NCBI GenBank assembly: GCA_030248215.1
Contig: JASANG010003548.1
Span: forward strand, 182,710-246,709
Origin: Enoplolaimus lenunculus
Lineage: Eukaryota; Nematoda; Enoplea; Enoplida; Thoracostomopsidae
Length of the DNA stretch: 64,000 bases
Reading direction: 5' to 3'
The notes below the pieces were generated by a model. It did not search any database and was not told the DNA's origin. It saw only the letters and a list, made by a program, of their open reading frames with translations. The translations under genes and the position numbers were made by a program. Numbering within the stretch: the first letter of the stretch is position 1; each line of letters begins with the position of its first letter. This document shows, piece after piece, positions 37,530 through 48,439 of this stretch.

Positions 37530-37778
37530 GCTGGATGCTTCAAACACCTCACGGCCAAAATTTCTTCACCCTTTGTCACTTGAATATTTTCTATTTCATA
37601 TAAAAGATCGAATTTCAAACTACAACTCGAAGACGTTGCCGTAGTGTTGATTGCAGTGTTATGTTAATTTTTGGACAAAGCTTGCGCTGTTAGGTGGCTT
37701 TATTGTCAACCCTATGTAAGAAGGTTTTCAAGGTACCTTAGCATGTTGAAAATAGAAGCCTGCATATATATACTACAC

Positions 37779-38000
37779 TGCAAAAATAGTGAGTCAAATA
37801 GCACATTTGACTCTGGCGGAATCGAATTTGATTCCGTTTGTGATGCTGGGTTCACGTTATAACTGGAGCAGCTTGGGACTCGTTTTGTCCCTATTAGCCT
37901 ATTAGGCAACATTTTGTCTGCTAATAGTCCTTATATCATACTCATTTTTTTGCACTATAGTTTAATAGTTTTTTTTGCCAGATTCCTTATATTCCTTATA
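37779..38000. repeat. Joined fragments of two MITE families
   Basis: 37779-37843 is the left end of the GAGTCAAATTTGACTC family (CACTGCAAAAATAGTGAGTC). From 37848 it becomes GGGTTCACGTTATAACTGGA, the left end of the Harbinger-like family. Confidence 0.55.
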
Positions 38001-38052
38001 CGAAACTAGAAAAAGTTTCAAAAGAAAACTAATATAACTCAATCGTGTTAAA

Positions 38053-38368
38053 TTAATTGCAGTATAAGTTGCATAATGAAATAACAAATAACATTATGGC
38101 TAGCGAAGAAATCGAATCAAAGCATTGCAGTATAGGTACTGCAGTTGATGAAACATTCATATCGTCAGAATCTGCCTGATAAAATTCTAGTGTTTCGTTT
38201 GTTGTTGCGTTGCGTTGCCCTGTTAATATTGCAAGATCGTCAGGCGATGGTGTGGGCTGACGAAGTGTGAACTCATCAATTGCTGGTTTCAAAGCGATAT
38301 CACCAGCTTTTTGACCACATGTTGCAACTATACTGTCATATATGCACTGTAGAGTGTGTGTTCCAAAA
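38053..38368 (-). CDS. Cys-rich gene exon 5 (last)
   Basis: Acceptor GCGACTTTTAG. Reads GTHTLQCIYDSIVATCGQKA..., the glycosylation cluster and the hydrophobic tail SLAIMLFVISLCNLYCN, then TAA. Confidence 0.75.
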
Positions 38369-41300
38369 CTAAAAGTCGCAAAAAAAGTTAATAAATATTG
38401 GCGAGTTCAGTTTCAATTTTTTGACAAAAAATTGATCTGTTTGAAATTATGGCCCATGTAAAGTTCGCGGGCGGAACGTTTTTTGTGGGACTACAATAGA
38501 ATAAGCTTAAGCTTTAGACTATTTTTTTTGGTTGACTTAGGCGTAGACTTAGGAATAAACTCATTCTTTCGCTTAGGCTTAAGCTCAATAGGCTTAGGCT
38601 TAGGAATATGCTCATTCTTACGCTTAGGCTTAGGAATATGCTCATTCTTACGCTTAGGCTTAGGAATATGCTCATTCTTACGCTTAGGCTTAGGAATATG
38701 CGCATTTTTACGCTTAGACTTAGGAATATGCTCATTCTTACATTTAGGCTTAGGCTTCGGCTTCGGAATAAGCTGATAATAATGTTCCACTCTTTTTGTT
38801 TATATTGGCCCAAATTATGTACCCAAATTTGCAGTGCATGGTGTAATGAATCAAAGTGACAATACAATGAAACTGCTGCACATTAGTACAGTAATCGGTT
38901 TTAAAGTTCTCAGTGTGGTGAAATGCATATTTTGTCCCACCGGTACTTATGTGACTAACTTTTTTGATACATGAATGGAGTCCTGTGATATTGCAATTAA
39001 TACAAAGCGGCGGTTTGATTTCAGCAATACAGCAATCTTGGAGACGGCAATTTTAGATAGTCAATATTTAGCTCGTTCCTAATCTACATATTAGCTATAT
39101 CATCATAAACACCGGCCAAGTTAGCATTCTGTCGTTATGCACCTACAGTGGGAGTTAGCGTTAATATGGTATTCTATAGCGATCAAACCGCGACGTAAAA
39201 TATCTAAGGTTGACAACATTTTTGCTAAAATTAAACCAAAAACTGTCGCTGTACAACTGTGACACTTACTTTGCCATCAAAGCACTCAAAATTCCGTTCA
39301 GATTGAGACTTGAATTTGAATTTTTAGACGCGACAACACTTTTAACCAATCCGTGTGTTGGCTTCATTCTCTCTAAGCATCGATCCAAAGTTAACGCGTG
39401 AACAACTGACGCTGCATAACACGAAGTATACTCGTCAAGCGCTGTAAAATTGGCTAAAACGACGATGAACGGCTTAGCCAAGGAGGGTTAATGGCCAATC
39501 CGTGTGTTTTTTTGCCATGAGTTTCATGTAACGGTTTCTCAGTTATAACACACGAATATTCTTCGAAACGTTTACTGTACGTAACAAAAAACAAACATAC
39601 AAACGTTAGCCTAAACCTAAGCCTGAATCTTGGTCTGCTTACCAGTTAGTGTACGCTATGGGAAAGCCTATAAAACTTTTGACTTTGTTCAACAGTTGTT
39701 GGCGTAGAAAAAGCCATGTAAGCCAGGTGCCGTTTGTATTAATACCTGAGATTGTAAAACCAGAGTCGTAACACCACGAAACAATTACACGAGCGATTGA
39801 AATTAGCATGCTCCTTGTGATAGTATCTGTATCCAATGCGCATGAGGATAGCGCGTGAGAAACACACGACGAATATGGAGTATATTTACTGAAAACATGG
39901 CCCATGTAAAGATCAGGGGCGGAACGTTTTTCTGCGGGACTAGAATACAGTAAACTTAGCTTTATACTAATTTTTTTGCTTGGCTTTAGGCTTAGGCGTA
40001 GGCTTCGGCTTAAGAATATACTCATTCTTACGCTTAGGCTTAGGCTTAGGTTTAGGCTTAGGAATATGCTTGTAGTACTGTTCCGCTCATGTTCTTTTAT
40101 TGGCCGAAACATTATAAACTTCAGTCTGTATTAAACTTAAATTATTTCGCATATATACTCTTTTAGGTTTTTGGGTTACATTCAATTAATGCGGGTTCAC
40201 GATATAAACGGGACAACTTGGGACACATTTTGTCCATATTAGCCTATGGGGTAGCAATTTATTTGCTTATAGACCCTATATCGTATTCAAAAAATCGTAT
40301 TTGTGTGCTATTAACATGTGTGGGCCACCTTTTGTTCTTCAATATCAAATGATATTCGAAGTATTGTCTGCGAATATCATATGATATATTTTCAAATGTC
40401 GGTATAGTTGAGGTAACATACCCAAATCGTAATGTTGAATATCATATACTAGAATGTGAAATTTGAATTTTTGAAATTTGCAGCTGTGGTTTTAAGCAAT
40501 TTTGAGTCGGAAACGATTTGCAGGCGTGTATTTGGTATTTAAAGCATACCTGTCCCACTACCGTCCAACTTTCCATTCATTTATTATTACCCAAAGGTTA
40601 CACTGTCCCGCTGAATATCATATGATATTCGTTGAAATTTTGGAACATCATATTATATTCGCATAACTGTCTCACAGTATCACGTGACATACCGACCCTT
40701 CTGATATTGATCATTTGAGAGCGGTGGTTTGTAAACTATGTCATATGATATTCGAGTTTTGTCTGTTGACCCGATATAAAACCAGTATTTTAACGTTGAC
40801 GTCGAATCGACATGGGATAAACCGTGGCCCGCCTGCCCCGATTATAACGTGAATCCCGCATAAGCTTCATAGTGATTGTTTTTTATCTAAATTTTGGTTT
40901 TCTGGCATAAAAGCAGCGCTATTGGTGCTAATTTGGTGTTCCTGTCATGTTTAAAACTTTTAGTCAACAGTCGACAGCATCAATTCTTCTTTATTGCACA
41001 CAGATTTTTTTGCACGTTTTCAAACTCTTAACCCAGTTCGTTTTCAAACCAGAGCCCGTATTTTCAAATGTGTGTAGCACCTATTACCAGTTAATGATAG
41101 GTCTGTAACTTTCGAATCAGCGCATGCTGAAGTTCGAAATTCAGCTCATTGTTTGCGTTTGATTTACCTTACTTCATCGCTAACTGGTGATCGGTGTTAT
41201 ATGCATTTGGAAATATAAGTCCAGATATACACATATTATATATATGTGTATGTATTTATATTTACATATATATTTATACATAAATAGTTATAAATAAATG

Positions 41301-44300
41301 CAAATCCATTACTTGCAAATTTCGTATTTGCTTGTAATTCCGACCAGGGCAAGAGAATAATCAGTCCACGCGACTTGACTGCATACGCCTAATGTTGGAT
41401 CAGAGCAATCATGCTGACCAGTTTGCGTGTGCATTTGATGATGTCCACGTAGAGATTTGATGCTGTTTAAATTTTTATTTACATTCGTTTTTTACATTTT
41501 TTGTTTTTATATTCTTCACCCTTTTGTTTGTAGAATGTACTCAATTTGAGGCCAAGGTTACTTTAACGGTCGTAATGGGTCATCCACGTTATAATGTGCC
41601 CGCTAAGTTAAAAATTTGTCCAACCACCCGGTAGCGGTCTGTGTACAAATTGAAGGTGCAACTAGCGTGTAGGTACAATTTTATGCGGTACGTAGACACT
41701 ATTAATTGTCCCGACACTGTCCGAAGGGAGTCGGGACAAAACATAAAAAATTAAGCATAATCAATAAGTGTATATGTGTGTTTGTGTTGTTGTTATGTAT
41801 GTTTGCTATGCTATATGAACACAATGTAATGTGTCCTTACGTCCTCGTTAGGGCTACCGGACATTACAGTGGTCTCGTAATAGTGTGTTAAAGCGACGTC
41901 GGGTCTTACTAAGACCCAGACATTTTTTCGCAGTAGCGCGTGCAGTATAACGTGGATGTTCCATAACAGATTAAGCGTATTCATATTAAGCCTAAGCCTA
42001 AAGCGCTCCAAAAATGAGTTCGTAAGTCGAAGCCTAAGCCTAAGCTTACGCAAAAATATGTAATCTAGAATCTAAACCTACTCTCTTATAGACCCACCCG
42101 GAACCTGGACGGCCTTTATTAAAGTAACAGGGGCCCAATTTGCAAACAGTGTCTAGAAATAAATATACATTGTTACCAATACGCATATGTGTAGCATAAA
42201 ATCTCCACAAGACGTAAGAGAGCTCTCGGGCACGAACGTCATCTCCTAAAGCAGAGAAAATTGGTCATCTGATGCTAAAACAGATAATATTCATGCAGAC
42301 AAGGTGTTGCAGAGTCGATGATGTTTGCTTTAAAGTAGAGTACTGTACGTACTTGTATCCACTATCAAAGTTTCAACAGGAACTAAATTTTGCCGGAACA
42401 GGAACAAGAATTGAATTTTTTTGCAGCAATTCCGGCCGGAACAGGAATTCTGGTGGAACACTGTTCACTACCTAGTTGAAAATTGTTTTACGACGTGCCT
42501 ATTATGTCCAGCCTTGTTCAATTAGCATTCCACTATTAAAACTGCTACTGCTGAGTGGCTATGGTAGTAAACGACTCCCACCCGTGAAGCATGTGTTCAG
42601 ATCCTGGTTTTAAGATAACTATCTGCTAAAATATAAAATATTCAAGGGCGAAAGGGTTTATATCAACAGTCGATGACGTTGGTATTGGGAAATAGTATAT
42701 GTGCAATTTATACGCTCTGCAACGATCAAAATGTAGCACCGCGCGTTGCGTTCTGGGCCGACCGTTTGATTTACATGGGATCGATGTCACATCATGCACG
42801 CTACACAACTCAAAACTACGAAAATGAAGAAAATGCGGTTAAATTAAAATAATATAGAGGAAGTGTAGTATAACTGCCAAGGAAGTTTTATATCTTATGC
42901 GTTGTGCAGGTTTCACGCTAATTTCAGAATGTCGTAAGGGTTTGGTAAAAAAACCGCAACTCGCGAGCGAAGACGTTCTGTAGCACTCCGAATTTACCCG
43001 CGATACAACTGAAAATTGTTCTGAAATGCAAACATTTATGAACACCATTATTAATACCATTTCGCTATTGTATATATGACTTATGAGTTTTTCGATAGAA
43101 ATTATTAAATGTTGATATTAGCCTGAAAACGAATTGTGCTCAATAGAAGGCACTGCGACTTATGCGGGGTTCACGTTATAACCGGAGCCAGCTTGGGACA
43201 CGTTTTGTCCCTATTAGACTATTGGGTGTAGACTATTGGGTACCATTTTGTCTGCTAATAGACTATTCAAAAAGTCGTATTTGTCTGCTATCATCATGTG
43301 TAGGCCACCTTTTGTCCTTCAATATCGTATGATATTCGACGTATTGTCAGCGAATATCATATGATATATTTTCAAATGCCTGCATACTTGAGACAACACC
43401 CAATTGTCCTGTTAAATATCATATGATACTATAATTCGAAATTTGAATTTTTGAATTATGACACTGTTTTCCTAAGCGGTTTTGAGCCAGAAATGAATTT
43501 GCAGACGTGCATTTGGTATTTTAAGCACAGCTGTGCGTCTGCTGTCCGACTTTCCATTAATTTATTAGCACCGGAAAATACACTATCCCGTTGAATGTCA
43601 TATAAGATATTCGTACAAATATCTCTCAGTATCACGTGACATACCGACTGTTGTACTTGTTGAACATTTTAGAGCGGTGATTTGTAAGCTAATGTCATAT
43701 GACATTCAAGTTTTGTCTGTTGATCCTATATAAGAGCCCGAATTTTAACGTTGACGTCGAATCAACATGAGACAAACCGTGTCGCGCCAGCCCCGGTTAT
43801 AACGTAAATCTCGCATTAAATCACTATGAACTTTTTTCAACGTAGGTACAATGTGCAATAAGTACCTGTTCTGAGGATGAAACATTGGAGGCATAGTGAA
43901 GTCATTTTGAGTTTGAACTACCGCTGGAACTGGAACAAATGCTTGCTCGATGGGGCCAAAGCCAATTCCGTTTGTGCTGCTGACAAATATTCGCGATGGT
44001 GGAGTTACAAATGGACTTAGACGCAGTCTTGGTGCAATCGATTTGAGCCGTGAATGTAGCCTGGGCTGAGTTGCTCTACTATGAAAACGGTTTGTCGCAA
44101 ACAAAAACGGTGAGTTTGCAGCGTGTCTCGGAGGCGGAGGTGCTAAAATGTCCAAGTTAAAAACATCGCTACCAACTGACTATTTATGGCACTCTTTACT
44201 CTCCACTCCACAAGGAAGCACTTTTCTTCCGCGCTGGCTCGTAGCCAAAGGGGGACGGGGATCAGCGCTTCCTGGAAAAATTTTGGCCCCCCTAAAAAAT

Positions 44301-45134
44301 TTTCAACCTTGCTTGTATAAGTCATTAAAAACCCTTTACTGCTCCTCATCAAATTTTATTCCCCTAGCAAGGTGAGCTGGCTACAGGCCTGTTTCCACAT
44401 AGAAAATTTTCTATTTGAGATTTAGAAACGTCAGCAATATTAAGGGACTTAAGCGAGGGTGGGGGGTGTTTCACCCCGAGCCAATTTAATTTACTTTTTA
44501 AAATAGGTTAAATGTTAAATTTTAGTGTTGAACGTTCTAGAAACGCATGCTTTTATTAACAGAATCTTTGTTATTTTCGTTTTAACTCCGTAGATACAGT
44601 TTGTTTTTGAGCCGAAACTAAGCATTTCATATATCGAAGTATAGTAATTTATGACGCGCCTAAAATAATTAAGCCCATGTATAGGACAAGGACCGAACAG
44701 TAGTATAACCTATTCCTAAGCCTAAGCCTAAGCCTAAGCTTAAAAGACTAAGCTTGTGGATGAGCCTATTCCTAAGCCTAAGCCTAAATCTAAGCCTAAG
44801 CAAAAAATTAGTCTAAAGCTTAAACTGACTCTATTATAGCCGCTCCGGGAAACGATCCGGCCCTGTTCTATACATGGGTCAATAATTATTACGCACTTGT
44901 TCAATTAAAACGTATAGGCTTGCGTTTCAGAGTTCAAGCAGGTGAAATTTTTGGTTTGGAACAGGAACGTCGTATTTTCTGATTAAAAAAACTGCGGGTG
45001 TTAAGTTTAACAGATATGTAATCAATTAATTCGAAATACTCACGAGCAGGTGGGTTCACAAATTGACCATTTCCGGATGGCAGATGTATGTTACAGTAAG
45101 TTACTAAAGTAATCAGTAGTAAACTTGTACGCAT
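38053..45134 (-). CDS. Secreted, probably GPI-anchored, cysteine-rich protein
   Basis: Five exons (45134-45044, 44142-43866, 43020-42998, 39441-39270, 38368-38053) join in phase to 292 residues with start and stop. Residues 1-22 are a signal peptide (MRTSLLLITLVTYCNIHL). Residues 26-122 are Pro/Arg-rich with PPAPPPPRH. The core has cysteines at 128, 138, 152, 196, 205 and 270, in segments FSCIAALDEYTSCYAAS and LQCIYDSIVATCGQKAGD. Residues 239-261 hold three N-glycosylation sites (NAT, NET, NVS). The last 20 residues are hydrophobic, as in GPI-anchor signals. The core resembles nematode extracellular Cys domains of the DUF19 or chondroitin-proteoglycan-4 kind by eye only. Such proteins coat surfaces or eggs, but no function is claimed. 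Four MITEs or MITE groups lie in its introns. Confidence 0.7.
38451..38810. mobile_element. Telomere-repeat MITE with a 30-bp internal tandem
   Basis: Starts GGCCCATGTAAAGTTCGCGG; duplications GAAATTAT/CAAATTAT. The interior repeats a unit of about 30 bases (CTTACGCTTAGGCTTAGG then AATATGCTCATT) five times, giving the longest copy. In the last intron of the Cys-rich gene. Confidence 0.88.
39270..39441 (-). CDS. Cys-rich gene exon 4
   Basis: Acceptor CCAATTTTACAG, donor GTAAGTGT. Encodes LDEYTSCYAASVVHALTLDR then CLERMKPTHG. Its split last codon (AA+T) joins exon 5 in frame. Confidence 0.75.
39899..40105. mobile_element. Telomere-repeat MITE with TTAGGC arrays
   Basis: Starts GGCCCATGTAAAGATCAGGG and ends GTTCCGCTCATGTTC...TTGGCC. 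Has CTTAGGCTTAGGCTTAGG followed by two further variant units. Flanks GAAAACAT/GAAACATT agree apart from a shift. Confidence 0.85.
40190..40860. mobile_element. Harbinger-like MITE
   Basis: Starts TGCGGGTTCACGATATAAAC and ends ATTATAACGTGAATCCCGCA; TAA on both sides (40187-40189, 40861-40863). Inside are many ATATCATATGATAT palindromes. The 3-bp TWA duplication points to PIF/Harbinger. Confidence 0.8.
41200..41320. repeat. AT-rich palindromic tract
   Basis: TATACACATATTATATATAT and similar; low complexity. Confidence 0.5.
41330..41955. other. Intron of the Cys-rich gene, nothing recognised
   Basis: No exon with matching phase found; a short block at 41530-41600 resembles parts of the AAGAGTGG MITE. 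Confidence 0.35.
41958..42137. repeat. Telomere-repeat MITE, second subfamily
   Basis: GATTAAGCGTATTCATATTA, several CCTAAG units, TGTAATCTAGAATCTAAACC and, at the end, AAAGTAACAGGGGCCC. Confidence 0.6.
42140..42800. other. Mixed decayed repeats
   Basis: 42185-42290 and 42540-42660 resemble parts of the piggyBac-like MITE (AAATATTCAAGGGCGAAAGG near 42635). 42372-42468 is the GTTCC/GGAAC hAT-like repeat. Confidence 0.4.
42998..43020 (-). CDS. Cys-rich gene exon 3 (23-nt micro-exon)
   Basis: Acceptor TTTGCATTTCAG, donor GTAAAT. Encodes TIFSCIA between two split codons. It is the piece that brings exons 2 (phase 2) and 4 (phase 1) into one frame and supplies the first core cysteine. Confidence 0.55.
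43163..43815. mobile_element. Harbinger-like MITE
   Basis: Starts TGCGGGGTTCACGTTATAAC; TTA on both sides (43160-43162, 43816-43818). Sits about 50 bases from exon 2 of the Cys-rich gene. Confidence 0.82.
43866..44142 (-). CDS. Cys-rich gene exon 2 (Pro/Arg-rich)
   Basis: Acceptor GGACATTTTAG, donor GTACTT. Encodes PPPPRHAANSPFLFATNRF and a low-complexity region rich in Pro, Arg and Phe. Confidence 0.7.
44238..44391. repeat. hAT-like MITE (GTAGCC/GGCTAC ends)
   Basis: CTCGTAGCCAAAGGGGGACG on the left, GAGCTGGCTACAGGCCTG on the right; sister of 11169-11333. Confidence 0.5.
44672..44880. mobile_element. Telomere-repeat MITE with (CCTAAG)n
   Basis: Perfect 8-bp duplication AATAATTA (44664-44671, 44881-44888). 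Has two CCTAAGCCTAAGCCTAAG arrays and ends TGTTCTATACATGGGTC. Confidence 0.88.
45044..45134 (-). CDS. Cys-rich gene exon 1 (signal peptide)
   Basis: ATG at 45134, donor GTGAGT. 30 codons plus one base; hydrophobic core SLLLITLVTYC. Confidence 0.75.
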
Positions 45135-45669
45135 TGCTCATTATTAGGCCATTAAACATACTTCAGTTTGTTACGTTCCTGCGTGAATATCATTGCTTTG
45201 GAAAGTTGGGTTTTTAGACCAAAATCAAAACAATTTTAGGTTGACTTATAAACAGTCTAAGACTATTTTCAAATGTGATTATTTATACGAAACGCATTTT
45301 TGTTAGAAAATCAAGGCCAAACTCCACAGATGTTAGATTGATGGTTAGAATACATGGGCACCGGATATCCGGATATGAGAAATATCCGGAATTTCCATTG
45401 GTTTCACCACGAAATATAGCTGGAGCTGACGAAAACAATTTTTGTATTCAAACTTGGCTCCGAATATTGAACTTAAATTGTTGACGATTTTTGTGGATAC
45501 GTGGATTTGCGTTTTTCGGTGTATATATTGTTTGTAATGTTAAAAGCTGATTGACTTTAGTCATTTTTTCAATCATAGTTGCAGTCAGAAAATTTTTTAT
45601 AATTTATACGATATTGAAAACATTTCTTTTCTTACATCTTGCTGGATACTGTCATAAGGTCGGTCTTAA

Positions 45670-45920
45670 CCCTTTCTCACATGAATATTTTCTATTTCCC
45701 CTGAGACCTACTTTTATGCTAGGATTTGAACTCCGGTGACTGGAGTGGCAGGCGTATACCATCACCACTCAGCTATATGAGCTTGACGCTCGAGCCCGAG
45801 GGGGTTCTCACGTCTTGTGGGGATTTAGTACTATGTATACGTGTTGCAATTGTTAAACATATTATTTACCATATATACACTGCGCTAAGTTGCCTATAGG
45901 CAACTCAATGTGAGAAGGGG
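45670..45920 (-). mobile_element. piggyBac-like MITE with tRNA-like module, - orientation
   Basis: TTAA at 45666-45669 and 45921-45924. Ends CCCTTTCTCACATGAAT and AATGTGAGAAGGGG. Read on the - strand it carries TAGCTGAGTGG and the B box. It lies about 540 bases upstream of the Cys-rich gene. Confidence 0.75.
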
Positions 45921-48439
45921 TTAAACAGTTTCATTTGTGTGATGGAAAAACAGCTTCTTAATATTCTTAGCCTTTGTTTTTAATCAAAAGTAATTCAAAA
46001 TATAAGAATAAATTTAGATGTATTGAACTAATCATGCAACTATCAAAAATCAAGCATTTAAACTCAGCTCTTCGTTATTACACTGTAATGTATACACATG
46101 AGAAAATTAAGAACTTCTGAGCAGTTGAAAATACATTTCTGGTTCCGCAGTACTCCATATAAAACATCACAAAAAGTGAAAGTATATATTCAAATATTAA
46201 AAATATAAAATTGAATTGAGATTGTCAGGGTAGGTTATGAGGAGCGAAATCGGCAATATTTTTCGATAGAATGAGTCTTGAATATTTTGTCAATATTACT
46301 TTTAGCGGTTAAACAACCGAACCATATTCCTAAGTTAAGCCTTCTAGCTTAATAAACACATATTTAAAAGTTAAAACAAAGCTTAAGCCTATAAAGCCCA
46401 AGCAAAAAATTATTTTAAAATTTAAACTCTACTACGGTATAGTACGAAAGTGGAAACTAACGGATTTTAGAGGGAGGGCGGGGAGACCTTACAATTTTTA
46501 TGCTTAGAATATTTTTGGGTGAAAAATTGCGTTTCATAACATTGGTCAGCCCGCATCCCGTCAGAAATTTCTGCATCTTCGTTTAAAAGCAGCATTGTGC
46601 GATTAAGCGTAAGTATATTTCAATGTGGTTCTTTCTTTTTGGAAAGTAAAACGACTCGTGAATGTATAGTTCGAGGGACGGGGGAGTTTCAATAGAATCT
46701 CTGTTGTAGTGGTTCAAATCAGACGGAGACAAAGTATTTTTTCAGAGCAACAAGTAAAAACAAGTGCTTTAAGAAACAAAAATTAAGATTCGGAAAGCCA
46801 AGAAACGCAGAATCGAGTTGAAGATATTCAAAACAGAAAATTTAATTTTTGACATTCGGATTTATACCGATAAATAAACGATCTAAAATCATCACATGCC
46901 CATCTCCAATATTTGCGTGAAATATTGTGTTTCTATAGCAAATATTATTCAGATGAAAATTCAGTTACGAGGTTGGATTCAATCACTGTCTAACATAATT
47001 TGTTGAGTGCAATTACCACTTTTCTACTGACCGGCCGGCCGGCCGCGGCCTATGGAATATACGTTTTCAGGAGTTAAACCAATTATTTTAGGCTCAGCAT
47101 TTCAACAAGAAACGACCGCGTTGTAAAATATTCATTGTATAAATAAGAACAAGTTTAGTAGTATCCCATAAGCTATAATAAATGACAGTTACTACATTGT
47201 TTCTAAATATTTTTATGTACCACATTTATGCAAAATATTGTCGATCATTGTGGCTTCATGTACTTCATGTTATTAATACGATGAAACGTTTAAGAATCAA
47301 AATATTGGCCCATGTTACTACGAGGACCATCCCGCTGTCGTAAGACAACAACAAGCAGGAGTAGAGGGTAAGCAAACCAGCGATCAAAACGCTCTTGCTT
47401 ACCTAAAAATATATTATCAGGTGTCGACTGCCGGCCGTTTGGGATTTTAAATTTTTTACTGAAACAGCTAAGTATTTATAACATAGACCGTAATGATAAC
47501 AGTAGACAACATTTGAGATTTCTGCTAATGTTTTAAAATCGAAAACCATTTATGATGTCACAATGTTTTTAGCTTTTTCTGTGATAACCGATTACTGACC
47601 GGCCGGCCGGCTCCCAGTCGGGGCACAGCATTAATAATCAGCCATGCGGAACCACCAAGAACATGATTTAGGTATCACGTCACTTTTAGGTCATCGTGTT
47701 TTCTCGTGGGACTGATAGCCTCCTGTGGCATCACAAAAGGAGCACAAATCAAATGCAAAGAAAACGCGCACAATTTCTAACCTCACCAATCAGCACTGCT
47801 TCAAAAGCTACAAGATCTATCACCAACTGGATAACCTTGATAAATAAAGCGAAGTAAAACTGCAGTAGTTGAAGTAGTGTTAATCTGTAAATAAAATGGA
47901 TATGTCTAGTATCAGTACAAATTTATCGCAAGAGTCGGTGTGTAAACTGCGCATTTTTTGTCACAAAAAATAGAATGTTTCATCTGTAATAGTTCGAGTA
48001 CGACTTAAACTTGTTACTGATATAATATGGGTCAAACTGTGCAAGTACGTGGACGTTAATATATTTTTCAATGACGACAGGAACGCACGTATTTTTATGC
48101 GGGGTTGAGAGGTGGTGCCGGCTCCTACATATATTATCGCCCCAAACTATAACCAACGGCATTAAAACAATTATGAGAAAATTTTTTCTTGGTTCATTCC
48201 GGAAATATTTTTACTTAATTCATTACAAATTTCATGGTTGCCTTAGTGACTGACGACAAAACTGTGATAAAATATGATTGTTCAGTGTGTTTTACACATA
48301 CAGCCGCATTCAAAAAGGTTTTAGTACGCAAGCGTATGTCTGTCGAGAAGAAACTAAACAATAAAGAAATAGTGTTTTGAAGTATAAACAAGAGTCAGTT
48401 CAAATGATAAATATTCGTGCTGTAAAGGAATTTGATATA
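45921..48439. other. Gene-free interval
   Basis: No exon seen on either strand. TAAGCC-like remnants lie at 46320-46440, a decayed GC-rich element at 46460-46570, and the 17-base ACTGACCGGCCGGCCGG occurs at about 47025 and 47592, suggesting ends of an unrecognised repeat of about 590 bases. Confidence 0.4.

Noticed and set aside
38560-38760. True chromosome end (telomere)
   Set aside because: The TTAGGC arrays are short, degenerate, occur in both orientations and lie inside bounded elements.
38483-38867. Leu/Ser/Arg- or Lys/Pro-rich open frames
   Set aside because: Read-through of TTAGGC-type repeats in a MITE.
43745-43840. Continuation of Cys-rich exon 2 past 43866
   Set aside because: The open frame runs into a Harbinger-like MITE; a donor at 43865 ends the exon before it.
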